Below, in pieces: positions 9,938 to 22,443 of a stretch of DNA of 64,000 bases. Each line of letters starts with the position of its first letter. Positions within the stretch are counted from its first letter, which is position 1. The DNA lies in the NCBI RefSeq assembly GCF_904846675.1, contig NZ_CAJHBT010000003.1:124001-188000 (forward strand), written 5' to 3'. Below the pieces are notes generated by a model. The model saw only the letters and a program-made list of their open reading frames with translations. It had not been told where the DNA came from and did no database searches. This DNA comes from Psychrobacter urativorans (lineage in GTDB: Bacteria > Pseudomonadota > Gammaproteobacteria > Pseudomonadales > Moraxellaceae). A program made the translations under genes and the position numbers.

Positions 9938-10822
9938 ATGACCTTCCCAAATAGCACCGACTTACCTACTGATGATTTAATAACTGATACATTAACCGAC
10001 GCAAAAAATCAGCCAGTAACCAATCAAGACGATAATCCAAAGACCAGTACCAATTCTAACAATACCGTTAATAGTCATAGGGTTAATAGTAATACGGTTA
10101 ATAATGAAGGCACTCCTAATAGTGAAACTTCTACTGATACCGAAGAGTTAGCACCGATGACCTTAAAAGAGCGGTTTCGCAAGTTCTTGCCAGTGGTCGT
10201 CGATGTCGAAACTGCGGGCTTTAACTCGCAGACTGATGCGTTGTTAGAAATTGCTTGTATCCCTATCTTATTAAATGAAGATGGAGTATTTTATCCAGGC
10301 GAAGCTTTGAACGCTCATATTGAGCCTTTTGAAGGCGCAAATCTAGAGCCTAGCGCTTTGGCATTCACTGGTATCGATCCTAATAACCCGATGCGCAAAG
10401 CCATTGCGGAGGACGAAAAAACCGCACTACGACGAATATTTAAGGGTTTAAAAGAAGTACGTAAGGCTGAAGAATGTCGCCAATGTGTCCTCATAGGCCA
10501 TAACGCCCATTTTGATTTAAGCTTTTTGAATGCAGCAGTGTTACGTACTAATAGTAAAAACCACAACCCTTTCCATCAGTTTTCGGTATTCGATACCGTC
10601 ACCTTAGCCGCACTGGCATTTGGGCAAACGGTACTAGCAAGGGCTTGTAAGGCTGCTGGCCTTGATTTTGATGGTAATAATGCCCACTCCGCCTTATACG
10701 ACACTGAAAAAACGGCAGAGCTGTTTTGTCATATTCTGAATAGCTACCCCATGCTGGCCAACGCTTTACATACTAAACCAAGCACGGTAGAGTTAACTGA
10801 CAACAACAATAATAATAAGTAA
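9938..10822 (+). CDS. rnt: Ribonuclease T-like DEDDh 3'-5' exonuclease
   Basis: Trims 3' ends of tRNAs and other stable RNAs and turns over the CCA end. Exonuclease motif I is VVDVETAGFNSQTDALLEIA (about residues 88-107), motif II is GHNAHFDLSFLN and the motif III His is in AHSALYDTEKTAELF, giving the DEDDh set. RNase T is normally 210-225 residues. This frame has an extra N-terminal arm of about 73 residues, rich in Asn, Thr, Asp and Ser, so either a long disordered arm is made or translation starts at the internal ATG at 10157 (MTLKERFRKFLPVVVD), which is the family's normal beginning. No strong ribosome-binding site decides between them. A long inverted repeat follows the stop. Confidence 0.9.
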   Translation: MTFPNSTDLPTDDLITDTLTDAKNQPVTNQDDNPKTSTNSNNTVNSHRVNSNTVNNEGTPNSETSTDTEELAPMTLKERFRKFLPVVVDVETAGFNSQTDALLEIACIPILLNEDGVFYPGEALNAHIEPFEGANLEPSALAFTGIDPNNPMRKAIAEDEKTALRRIFKGLKEVRKAEECRQCVLIGHNAHFDLSFLNAAVLRTNSKNHNPFHQFSVFDTVTLAALAFGQTVLARACKAAGLDFDGNNAHSALYDTEKTAELFCHILNSYPMLANALHTKPSTVELTDNNNNNK

Positions 10823-10843
10823 ACAACAAATAAAGAGATTTCG

Positions 10844-10903
10844 TTTATAATTAATGGTCAGTAGCGATTTATGGATAACTGTCTACTGACCATTAATTAT
10901 AAA
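10844..10903. repeat. Perfect 21-bp inverted repeat with 18-base loop
   Basis: The left arm (10844-10864, starting TTTATAATTAATGG) is the exact reverse complement of the right arm (10883-10903). It starts 21 bases after the RNase T-like stop codon. There is no T-run after the stem, so it may be a processing or stability hairpin rather than a classical terminator. Confidence 0.8.
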
Positions 10904-11190
10904 AGACAATAATACTGTTTTGCTCATTTAATAAATTTTAACTCACTAACCAACTAACTTTACCATCTTGATTTCGCAATCAATAAGGATATGATTGATA
11001 CGATGATAAGCAAGTCAACTGTCAGCCCAAATTGGTTTGATGTACTGTCTAAATGGAATTGATAGTTCACTCACTTGTTACTGTTCTCGTCTTAGATGAC
11101 GCCCTGATATCCTGTCGATGATTTAAGTTGCTCACCCCGCCTCGATGGCATGCACCATGCTATTCTAGGCCTAATAAGAGGGACTTTACC
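10904..11190. other. Intergenic region without a recognised gene
   Basis: No supported coding sequence. The last 30 bases contain AAGAGGGAC, the ribosome-binding site of the small membrane protein that follows. Confidence 0.45.
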
Positions 11191-11394
11191 ATGGAACTGG
11201 AACCGCATCACATATTATGGGGAACAATTTTTGGTTATATGCTACTCGCTTTAACCATCAGCGCTTGCACTTCCCTATGGATTCGTCATCATTTAAAAAA
11301 CAATGACCTGCACCCACGTCGCGCTATTAGAAAAAATTATTTAACTGCGAAAAGACGTCAAAAGTATAAAAATTCAAAAAAAAATCGAAAATAG
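11191..11394 (+). CDS. Small basic single-pass membrane protein, unknown function
   Basis: A 67-residue protein: a short acidic N-terminus, one hydrophobic helix (about residues 8-30), then a strongly basic tail rich in Lys, Arg and Asn (RRQKYKNSKKNRK at the end). The AAGAGGGAC sequence before the ATG at 11191 supports this start over an upstream in-frame start at 11128. The tail is probably cytoplasmic by the positive-inside rule. The stop codon lies directly before the promoter of tRNA-Glu. I do not recognise a family. Confidence 0.6.
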   Translation: MELEPHHILWGTIFGYMLLALTISACTSLWIRHHLKNNDLHPRRAIRKNYLTAKRRQKYKNSKKNRK

Positions 11395-11395
11395 C

Positions 11396-11424
11396 TTGAC
11401 AGTATTTAAGATTGCCACTATTAT
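11396..11424 (+). promoter_or_regulatory. Sigma-70 promoter of tRNA-Glu
   Basis: A perfect -35 box TTGACA (11396-11401) is separated by exactly 17 bases from the -10 box TATTAT (11419-11424). Transcription would begin near 11431, about 40 bases before the mature tRNA. Confidence 0.85.
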
Positions 11425-11470
11425 GTGCACCACTTCAGCGTAAACAGTGAAATTAGCTGAAGTATCACTA

Positions 11471-11546
11471 GTCCCCATCGTCTAGTGGCCTAGGACACTG
11501 CCCTTTCACGGCGGTAACGGGGGTTCGAACCCCCCTGGGGACGCCA
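11471..11546 (+). tRNA. tRNA-Glu (anticodon TTC)
   Basis: A 76-base cloverleaf. The acceptor arm GTCCCCA pairs with TGGGGAC, the anticodon loop CTTTCAC presents TTC at 11505-11507, the T arm is GGGGGTTCGAACCCCC, and CCA is encoded at 11544-11546. The sequence closely resembles E. coli tRNA-Glu. No neighbouring rRNA or second tRNA was found. Confidence 0.97.
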
Positions 11547-11613
11547 CATATTAAAAAGCTATTAATAGGTGTTAGTAATAATAGTTATCAGCGTTAATAA
11601 TAGCTTTTTTAAA

Positions 11614-11648
11614 ACCCTCAAAGTCTATAAGATTTTGAGGGTTTTTTT
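11614..11648 (+). terminator. Terminator after tRNA-Glu
   Basis: ACCCTCAAA (11614-11622) pairs with TTTGAGGGT (11634-11642), followed by a run of T. It lies about 70 bases after the tRNA. The remaining 220 bases up to 11871 show no gene. Confidence 0.85.
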
Positions 11649-11871
11649 ATGGCTGTGAGCTTTTGACTTTATACATACTCTCAGGCTTTCAGCCCGCCGC
11701 AAAATTTATATATCCTCTAACTTATACTACTATGCTTTAGCACTCTGATTTTTAGATCAACCTGAGCCTGCCTCACTAGTATTTGACTGCTATAGAACAC
11801 AAAAAAGCCAGCAAAGCGCTGACTTAAATTATAAAACCTTCGAGTCTTTTAACTCTTAAATTAAAACATCC

Positions 11872-12495
11872 TTAGATAAGCTTATCTGCCAACATAAGCC
11901 ACAGTAGAGTTAGTACAATGAGCGCGCCTAACACCGTCTGAATCAAGAAAAACGCTTGGTGCTCGCCGACTACTTTGGTAAGGGTTAGACCTAAAGCACT
12001 ATACTTAATAGGCTGAGTATCTACCTCACCTAATCGTTCTTGGTCTTTATAGTGGTGCTGTAATAATTCTAAGAACTGTTGGCTCTCTTCCTCACTCCAA
12101 ACATAGGGCTTGAATGGCATCAAAGCTTTGGCTCTAGGATCTTTGATTAACCACCGTTCCAGAACGATAGAACGTAGCGACCAGCCTTGAAAATGACGCG
12201 CTTCAATCGCTGAAAAGTCTAACGTTTGTAAATCTTTATGTCGTCCATCCATCAACAACTGATTTTTTAGATTGGTCAACGCCTGCTCAGTTCCCTCAAC
12301 ACACTGAAAAAAATACCCATTACCATAACAAAGAATGCCAGTAATATTATTTTCTTTATTATTTTTTATAGATACTTCGGCAATATCATTGAGCGTGCTA
12401 GCGCCTGATAAGCCACTTGAGGTGATTCGGCTTATATATACAAATTGGTAAAGATCCATCACTTCTGGACGGGTCCTATCAATGAGAGTCGACAA
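11872..12495 (-). CDS. BLUF-domain blue-light sensor with C-terminal membrane anchor
   Basis: Residues 14-110 are a BLUF (blue light using FAD) domain: the flavin-facing Tyr20 in FVYISR, Asn50 in NNITGILCY, Gln64 in YFFQCVEG and a Trp105 in FQGWSL correspond to the photoactive Tyr, Asn, Gln and Trp of characterised BLUF proteins. No GGDEF, EAL or cyclase output domain follows. A charged helical linker (about 115-175) leads to one hydrophobic helix at about 180-203, so it is probably held in the inner membrane. The 207-residue frame begins with TTG at 12495, and a perfect AAGGAG at 12503-12508 with seven-base spacing argues that this TTG is used; the next ATG is at 12459. The output partner is unknown. 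Confidence 0.88.
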   Translation of the reverse strand: MSTLIDRTRPEVMDLYQFVYISRITSSGLSGASTLNDIAEVSIKNNKENNITGILCYGNGYFFQCVEGTEQALTNLKNQLLMDGRHKDLQTLDFSAIEARHFQGWSLRSIVLERWLIKDPRAKALMPFKPYVWSEEESQQFLELLQHHYKDQERLGEVDTQPIKYSALGLTLTKVVGEHQAFFLIQTVLGALIVLTLLWLMLADKLI

Positions 12496-13032
12496 TCAGC
12501 TTCTCCTTATTATTAGGCAAACTTGGCTAAGCAAGTCAGCTGATGGCTATCAGAAAATAACGTAGCAGGCGCAGTACTGAAATGGCTTGGTATGTTATTG
12601 TTTTTATAACTAATTATAGTTATTGTATTAACTTAGTTACATCATAGGTTAGTTCAGTCAACAAAGCAAATTATTACGATAATACAACAATTATTTATTG
12701 TAACCAAACAAAATTTATTCGTCTATTTATATGGATAAAAGTGAATATATGATGTCCTATGGCTGAGTGGGATATCCAGACAATGTAGAGCCACCAACGC
12801 TAATAGAAAAGGCGCGTGATAATTTGATATCTTATAATAGGCAATATAATAGTTACTTGTAGAGAAGGTTTTGATAATGGTAGGCGTGAGAGGATAGCTT
12901 GTGGAAGAGTCTTCGGGGATGGAAAAATATACCAAAAGCCGCTCATAGAAACAAGCAACCTCAAAGTGGCTCTATGTATGAGGTCATATCCTTGAAGCGA
13001 AATTCATAGTGCTCTGTCTATAAAAAAAGAGG
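12496..13032. other. 537-base region without a supported gene
   Basis: The region upstream of the BLUF gene and downstream of ispD. A 70-codon minus-strand frame (12723-12935) lacks a convincing ribosome-binding site and has an unlikely composition. No terminator for ispD was clearly recognised. It should contain the BLUF promoter. Confidence 0.5.
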
Positions 13033-13761
13033 TTATTGTTGGGCTTCAAGAATCGCTGCTATTAAAATGGCGTCATCAGGATAGGTGAGCTTAATATTTT
13101 GGCGACTGCCGCTGACCAGACGGATAGGCAGGTTTAAATGTTCAAAAGCACTGGCTTCATCGGTAATAGACAGATCACGCGCAGCAACATACGACAGTAC
13201 TTTGCGCAACTGACGCACACGGAATACCTGCGGCGTTTGCGCTTGCCAAATATTGGTACGATCAATGGTTCGCGCGGCATAGCGATAAACATTATCATTG
13301 GGGCAGAGAGTAGAATTAGATTTAGCCTGCTTCAAGGTATCAGCAACCGGTGTGGCTAAAATAGCCCCGTAAGGCTCACACATTGCCGCTGTAATGACAT
13401 TATCAATATCATTATGAGGTACGGCTGGGCGCGCAGCATCGTGAATCAACACTAAGTCTGTATCGTTAGCACCAGCATCAATAATTGCCTCAAGCCCCGC
13501 TCGTACCGACTGCCAGCGTTCAGCGCCACCAAAGGTATAATGAATAGGTAACGCAAAATCTAACTTCTGCGCGGTTTTATCGTCTGCGGCAATAACGAGT
13601 AAGCAATCATCGATATAACGGCTACCTGCCAATCTTGCGACACTATGTTGCAATAAGGTTTGACCGTTAAGTGCCAAATATTGCTTAGGTATAGATGTAC
13701 CAAAGCGACTACCGCGACCGGCAGCGACAATCATGGCGTACACTTGCGGATTAGTTTTCAT
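13033..13761 (-). CDS. ispD: 2-C-methyl-D-erythritol 4-phosphate cytidylyltransferase
   Basis: Activates methylerythritol phosphate with CTP in the MEP isoprenoid pathway, in the cytoplasm. The N-terminal IVAAGRGSRFGTSIPKQYL (about residues 11-29) is the nucleotide-binding glycine-rich loop with the conserved Arg and Lys. LVLIHDAARPAVP (about 103-115) holds the metal-binding Asp and Arg. TDEASAFE (about 201-208) is also family-typical. The length, 242 residues, is normal. The neighbouring ftsB and eno on the same strand reproduce the eno-ftsB-ispD order common in gammaproteobacteria. Confidence 0.97.
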   Translation of the reverse strand: MKTNPQVYAMIVAAGRGSRFGTSIPKQYLALNGQTLLQHSVARLAGSRYIDDCLLVIAADDKTAQKLDFALPIHYTFGGAERWQSVRAGLEAIIDAGANDTDLVLIHDAARPAVPHNDIDNVITAAMCEPYGAILATPVADTLKQAKSNSTLCPNDNVYRYAARTIDRTNIWQAQTPQVFRVRQLRKVLSYVAARDLSITDEASAFEHLNLPIRLVSGSRQNIKLTYPDDAILIAAILEAQQ

Positions 13762-13939
13762 GGTTAGCTAGCTGCGGCTTGATAGTTATAGTTTAGTAGT
13801 TATGAGGTAAGTTTTATTTTATCGTACAAAAGGGAGAAGTATAAAAGGTAATAGAAAATAATAAGAAGAAAATAGGAAATCAAAACTATTACTATAAAGT
13901 CATAAATAACAAAACTGAAACTCTAATTATTAAAGGTGG

Positions 13940-14245
13940 TTAACGGCTATGGGTCGTAGGTGCAGTAGACACTTGCACAAAAGTCTCATTAGGTTTAATT
14001 AACCCTAAATCTAAACGCGCATGTTCTTCTACCGCCTCTAGACCATTTTTTAAATCATGAACATCAGTACGCAGTAAGTTATTTACAGAAGTTTTATTGC
14101 CATTTAAACGTTGCTGCGTCTCAATTTGAGTCAGTAATTTATTATGCTCAAAACGCCCATTTTCACCCAGCCAATATTGATATTGCAGACCTAATAATAC
14201 TGCAACCGCTAAGGCGAATAACATAAACTGGCTAAAGTATTTCAT
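13940..14245 (-). CDS. ftsB: Cell division protein FtsB
   Basis: A divisome subunit that bridges FtsQ and FtsL at mid-cell. The 101-residue protein begins MKYFSQFMLFALAVAVLLGL (membrane helix, residues 3-22), then a periplasmic YWLGENGRFEHNKLLTQIE coiled coil, and ends with a compact segment containing EEHARLDLGLIKPNETFVQV, matching the FtsB/DivIC signature. The frame is open upstream to 14293, but the ATG at 14245 gives the normal N-terminus. It lies between eno and ispD, the conserved order. Confidence 0.93.
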   Translation of the reverse strand: MKYFSQFMLFALAVAVLLGLQYQYWLGENGRFEHNKLLTQIETQQRLNGNKTSVNNLLRTDVHDLKNGLEAVEEHARLDLGLIKPNETFVQVSTAPTTHSR

Positions 14246-14320
14246 ATAATAACAACGTGTCTCATATAATAATGACGCCAAACAAGATAGCAATAAGAAG
14301 ATATAGAACGGCTGAACACG

Positions 14321-14356
14321 CTAGGCAGTATATAAAAATAATTCTATACTACCTAG
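14321..14356. repeat. Hairpin between eno and ftsB
   Basis: CTAGGCAGTATA (14321-14332) and TATACTACCTAG (14345-14356) pair with one mismatch. A second small stem, TTTTAGC/GCTAAAA, lies at about 14373-14393. Without a T-run on the minus strand, they could be attenuators or processing sites in the eno-ftsB transcript. Confidence 0.55.
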
Positions 14357-14433
14357 CTGGATAATTAATCTAGTTTTAGCCATAATAGCTAAAATTAGGT
14401 TAATTAAATTGGACTCTAAGCAGCCTAAAATTC

Positions 14434-15771
<1,338 letters not shown>

Positions 15772-15827
15772 TCATGCCAAGTTTGTGGGATAAAAAAGGG
15801 ACAGTAAAATAAAAAAAATCAAATCAT

Positions 15828-15857
15828 GGTATAGTCAGTCTACTACCAAACAGTCAA
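15828..15857 (-). promoter_or_regulatory. Candidate eno promoter
   Basis: Read on the minus strand: TTGACT (15857-15852), an 18-base spacer, then TATACC (15833-15828), about 78 bases before the enolase start. It matches the sigma-70 consensus at five and four positions. Confidence 0.5.
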
Positions 15858-15986
15858 TTAATCTGGCTTATAAAGCAGGTTATAGAGGCGCTTGGGCTGT
15901 TGATCATACTTAGCTACAATGCTTGGCATCATAGCATAAATCTCATAAAACATCGCCCATCTTAAGGCGCAGCATTATGGATTAAA

Positions 15987-18332
15987 TCAAGCGTTAACAG
16001 TACTGTTTTTATTGGTATCAGACTCAGTCATGGTTACCGTGTTGTCTAGCTCGACATCCGTTTTAAAGGTAGTTAAGCGCAATGCATTCATCAATACTGA
16101 GATGGAACTAAGCGCCATTGCTGCCGCCGCAATCATTGGGTTTAGGAAACCAAAAGCGGCAAGCGGAATACCAAGGCAATTATAAACAAAGGCAAAGAAT
16201 AAGTTTTGTTTGATGTTGCGCACTGTCGCGTGAGCAATCTTTTGCGCCGCATCGATATGCATGAGCGACTCACCCATTAAGCGTGCAGAAGCACTGTGCT
16301 GTGCGACATCTGTCCCTTCGAACATCGCAAAGCTAGCATCAGCCGTCGCCATCGCGGGCGCATCATTAACGCCGTCCCCTGCCATGGCTACTTTATGACC
16401 TGCTGTCTGTAATTTGGCGATTTGGCTGGCCTTATCACGCGGACTCATCCTACCGTAGGCCGCCGTGATACCCAAATGGTCAGCAACATGGTCGACTACC
16501 GACTGCTTATCGCCACTCATTAAAATCACACTTAGACCCCCATCTTGCAGCGCAGTAATCGCTTGCGCAGTATCGGCTTTTAAATCATCTGCTAAAGCAA
16601 AAGCGCCTAACGGTTCATCGTTAATGCTAACCGCAACGGTACTGGCAATTTGCCATACCTTTGGCATTAATTTTGGTAGGGTCAAATTCGTAAATTCTGC
16701 AGTACCGACTTTTACTATGCCAAGGCCTTCAATTTTTGCTTGAATGCCAGCACCTTTAATAACGCTAATATCAGTAACCGCTAATAATGACAAGCGACGG
16801 TCTTTAGCAGCATTGACCACGGCTGTCGCTAGTGGATGACTGGCATGAGCCTCGACACTGGCGGCCAGCTGTAACACGTCATTAATGGCTATTGATTTAT
16901 CAACCATCATTTGCTCAACGATGGCAGGTTTACCTATGGTCAAAGTACCCGTTTTATCCAATACCACAGTATCGATATCACCTGCGGCCTCCAAGCTTTG
17001 CGCGTCTTTAAACCAGACACCATGACGCGCGGCCACACCCATACCCGCCATAATGGCAGCGGGTGTTGCTAGCCCAAGGGCACAAGGACAGGCAATAACC
17101 AGTACAGATACCGCATGCATGAGGGCAGTATCGACCATACCGGTGAGCCACCACGTCAGCCCAAAGGTGAGCAATGATATTCCGACTACCACTGGCACAA
17201 AAATTGCGGTTATTTTATCGGCAAGGCGCGCCAACTTAGCTTTTGAGCCTTGGGCATCGCTAAGCGCTTGTACCATATCGCCAAGTTTGGTATCGCTACC
17301 TTTAGCACGGACACGGTATAATAAGCTGCCGTTTTCGACCAATGCCCCTGCTAATAGCTCATCGCCTTCCTCCTTTTTAAGGGGGACCGACTCACCCGTT
17401 AAATGACTCTCAACGCACCAACCACTACCATCAATGACCACACCGTCAGTTGCGACACGGCTGCCTTGCTTGGCTCGCAAAATATCGTCTACCTGTACGT
17501 CTTGTAGCGAGACATTATGAAAGTCGCCATTGGGCTGCTGCTGTTCAACCTTATCTGGAGTCAATGATAGCAATAAATCGATACTGTTTAGACTGTGTTT
17601 CTTGGTACGATCCTCTAAATATTTACCGGTGCGCACAAAGGCAATGACCATCACCCCGGCTTCAAAATATACCTCAGGGCCATGATTAACCGCATCTTGC
17701 AGCATAGCTCCCATACTACTGTCGCCATGAGTGAGCCAAATATAAGTCGAATACGCCCAAATAGTCACCGTACCGATGACTACCAGCACATCCATATTAG
17801 CCAGACCACCTTTGATTGATGCCCATGCGCTTTTATAAAATGGCAATGCCAAGCCAAACTGTACAATCGTGGCTAACACAAACTGTATCCAAACCGGCGG
17901 CATCCACGCCATACCCTGTCCGATCAGCATGCCAGCCATACCCACTAAAAACGGCAGTAAACAGATCCACAGTGCAATCAGTCGCCACGGCAAACGGGTA
18001 GCAGTATCTTCATCCGTCTGCGCAAATAAACTATCAGCAGCTTGCAAGTTTGCCACAAAGCCTGTTTTATCAACCCATTCAGTGATTTGCTCCGGCGTTG
18101 TTTCAGTTGGATTATAATCGACATTGGCCGTCTCACCCGCGAAGTTGACGCTTACTTCATAAACAGACGGCTTTTTGTTCAACACTTTTTCTATTCGCGA
18201 CGCACACGCCTGACACGACATTCCATCAATCGCCAGTTGCAAATGTGCGCGTTGCGGCCGCAACTGAGTATTGGCTTGGATATCGGTCTCTACATCATAG
18301 GATGGTTCAGTAGTGCGTGGAGCATCATTCAT
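15987..18332 (-). CDS. copA: Copper-exporting P1B-type ATPase
   Basis: Pumps Cu(I) out across the inner membrane. One N-terminal heavy-metal-associated domain contains DGMSCQACASR (about residues 33-43). About eight membrane helices follow, with the transport-site CPC in VIACPCALGLATP, the phosphorylation site DKTGTLTIGK, the actuator TGES in SHLTGESVPL, the HP dipeptide in ASHPLATAV and the hinge GDGVNDAPA, all diagnostic of subgroup 1B-1. The length, 781 residues, is typical. The gene is separated from a small CopZ-like chaperone gene by about 420 bases and a strong terminator, so the two are probably separate units. No MerR-type regulator was found in the window. Confidence 0.96.
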   Translation of the reverse strand: MNDAPRTTEPSYDVETDIQANTQLRPQRAHLQLAIDGMSCQACASRIEKVLNKKPSVYEVSVNFAGETANVDYNPTETTPEQITEWVDKTGFVANLQAADSLFAQTDEDTATRLPWRLIALWICLLPFLVGMAGMLIGQGMAWMPPVWIQFVLATIVQFGLALPFYKSAWASIKGGLANMDVLVVIGTVTIWAYSTYIWLTHGDSSMGAMLQDAVNHGPEVYFEAGVMVIAFVRTGKYLEDRTKKHSLNSIDLLLSLTPDKVEQQQPNGDFHNVSLQDVQVDDILRAKQGSRVATDGVVIDGSGWCVESHLTGESVPLKKEEGDELLAGALVENGSLLYRVRAKGSDTKLGDMVQALSDAQGSKAKLARLADKITAIFVPVVVGISLLTFGLTWWLTGMVDTALMHAVSVLVIACPCALGLATPAAIMAGMGVAARHGVWFKDAQSLEAAGDIDTVVLDKTGTLTIGKPAIVEQMMVDKSIAINDVLQLAASVEAHASHPLATAVVNAAKDRRLSLLAVTDISVIKGAGIQAKIEGLGIVKVGTAEFTNLTLPKLMPKVWQIASTVAVSINDEPLGAFALADDLKADTAQAITALQDGGLSVILMSGDKQSVVDHVADHLGITAAYGRMSPRDKASQIAKLQTAGHKVAMAGDGVNDAPAMATADASFAMFEGTDVAQHSASARLMGESLMHIDAAQKIAHATVRNIKQNLFFAFVYNCLGIPLAAFGFLNPMIAAAAMALSSISVLMNALRLTTFKTDVELDNTVTMTESDTNKNSTVNA

Positions 18333-18700
18333 AACTAAAACTCGTCATGGTATTTATAAAATCATAGGAGTGTAACAGGGTAAAAACATGTCATCCGGTT
18401 AGTTTATTCATACAGATAACAATACAGGTCAAGCTTGCATTGAGATTAGGCTTTCGTTTGGATTTTCAAGTAGGTGAGCGTCAAAACTGAGGTTATTATA
18501 CTAAAAAACATACTAACTAGTCCATTAAGAACAGGGACAATATATGGCTTTTAGAATCAAATGAAGGCATCGATAAGTCCGATAATTTTGTTTGTCAATT
18601 TTAAGACTAAGCTTAAAAATGGCCTTTATATTTATGGCCCATAATTTCAAGAAGCTGTCAGATGTAAAGAACACTGTTAAACAATCCCTCTTAAAAAACT
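18333..18700. other. Upstream region of copA
   Basis: No supported gene. It must hold the copA promoter. A CueR-type dyad with the usual CCTTCC/GGAAGG arms was looked for and not seen. Confidence 0.45.
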
Positions 18701-18743
18701 CCAATAAAAAGAACCAGCTATTATAGCTGGTTCTTTTTATTGG
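18701..18743. terminator. Perfect 20-bp hairpin terminator
   Basis: CCAATAAAAAGAACCAGCTA (18701-18720) is followed by a TTA loop and its exact complement at 18724-18743. Read on the minus strand it follows the CopZ-like gene, with T-rich sequence in the 3' arm. Confidence 0.88.
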
Positions 18744-18754
18744 GTTTACTTAGT

Positions 18755-18979
18755 TTATGAGTTAGCAACGCTGGTTTCGTAGCCAGCATCTTCAATTGCT
18801 GAAGCAATTTTCTCAGCACTTGTCATGCTATCATCAAAGGTCACCGTGGCTTGATTGGTTGGTAGCTCGACAGTCAGACTAATTAGACCATCAATGTCAC
18901 CTGTGACACTGTGTACGCTTTCAACACATTTTTCGCAAGTCATACCATCGATTTTAATAATACGCGTTTGATTGGCCAT
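18755..18979 (-). CDS. CopZ-like heavy-metal-associated domain protein
   Basis: A 74-residue single HMA domain (beta-alpha-beta-beta-alpha-beta). The metal-binding CxxC is in DGMTCEKCVES (about residues 11-21), and the C-terminal IEDAGYETSV matches the usual end of the fold. Such free-standing domains carry Cu(I) to a P-type ATPase, and copA about 400 bases downstream is the natural partner. It has its own terminator and an AGGGTCC-containing leader; three 18-bp repeats lie about 70-125 bases before the start. Copper is the likely but unproven metal. Confidence 0.88.
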   Translation of the reverse strand: MANQTRIIKIDGMTCEKCVESVHSVTGDIDGLISLTVELPTNQATVTFDDSMTSAEKIASAIEDAGYETSVANS

Positions 18980-19050
18980 GGTAGGGTCCTTATTGTTGTT
19001 TATAAAAGTTTCTATTTATAGTCTTACTAATAATATATAGCTTAATTAAT

Positions 19051-19104
19051 CACTATTAGTGAATTAACCACTATTAGTGAATTAACCACTATTAGTGAAT
19101 TAAC
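19051..19104. repeat. Three tandem copies of an 18-bp repeat
   Basis: The unit CACTATTAGTGAATTAAC occurs three times without a mismatch at 19051-19068, 19069-19086 and 19087-19104, and a partial unit precedes it. Each unit contains the dyad CACTATTAGTG. It sits in the upstream region of the CopZ-like gene. Confidence 0.9.
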
Positions 19105-19207
19105 CACCTATACGTTAAGTGATATCAACCTTAACATCAAGTCAGTTTAGTAGATGCTTTATTACAATTTTAGTAACTATTTAAATAATTCTTAGTAGTT
19201 TAGGCAA

Positions 19208-19459
19208 TTAATGATAGCGTGGATTTTGCGGTGCATCGATAGGATAGGGCTGAGTGACATAATCAACCATGCTGATCGCGGCGGTAAACGCATGGATCGT
19301 AGTATCCGTGTCATCATAGCGTATCAAAGCGGTGCTAGTAGCAGGATCAAGCTCAATAGCCGTCACACCAGTAATATTTTTGAGCGCGGTCATTACGCTA
19401 TCAACGCCTTCAGCATCGTCAATATTTTCGATACTCACTTTTGCAATTTTAATCGCCAT
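19208..19459 (-). CDS. HMA-fold-like small protein lacking the CxxC motif
   Basis: An 83-residue protein whose order of strands and helices (KIAKVSIENI, a helix containing DSVMTALKNI, GVTAIELDP, TALIRYDD and a second helix) resembles a ferredoxin-like HMA domain, but it has no cysteine at all, so it cannot bind copper by the usual site. The start at 19459 follows AAGAGGATAAG, a good ribosome-binding site. It begins 29 bases after the kdsA stop on the same strand and may be cotranscribed. It could be a degenerate relative of the CopZ-like neighbour or an unrelated small ferredoxin-like protein. Function unknown. Confidence 0.7.
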   Translation of the reverse strand: MAIKIAKVSIENIDDAEGVDSVMTALKNITGVTAIELDPATSTALIRYDDTDTTIHAFTAAISMVDYVTQPYPIDAPQNPRYH

Positions 19460-19488
19460 TATCTTATCCTCTTATTATGATTGAATAA

Positions 19489-20529
<1,041 letters not shown>

Positions 20530-20592
20530 TCAATAGCTTAAACCGCCTAGTAACCGTAATCTTCCTATTTAGGATAACTGTATCTAAAAGAC

Positions 20593-20628
20593 AAAAAAAA
20601 GACCAATCTAAGAATTGGTCTTTTTTTT
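20593..20628 (-). terminator. Terminator after pyrG
   Basis: AAAAAAAGACCAAT (20593-20606) pairs with ATTGGTCTTTTTTT (20614-20627), flanked by A- and T-runs. It lies about 45 bases beyond the pyrG stop, so kdsA probably has its own promoter in the 200 bases that follow. Confidence 0.9.
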
Positions 20629-20671
20629 CACTTGGCTATATTACTTGGTCAAAAAATATCTAATTGGATTC

Positions 20672-22351
<1,680 letters not shown>

Positions 22352-22443
22352 TCACAAAATATAGGGCAAAAGCCAAACTCTCTTAAACTCTTAGGTTTTA
22401 GTGCCCAGCTATCATATCGTCTTAACCTTTTAAATGCTTACAA

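Noticed and set aside
11471..11546. tRNA-Glu as an attachment site of an integrated element
   Set aside because: No integrase gene and no second copy of the tRNA 3' end were seen in the neighbourhood.
12723..12935. 70-codon minus-strand frame downstream of ispD
   Set aside because: No ribosome-binding site and no similarity to known proteins; Tyr/Ser/His-rich composition as expected of chance frames in AT-rich DNA.
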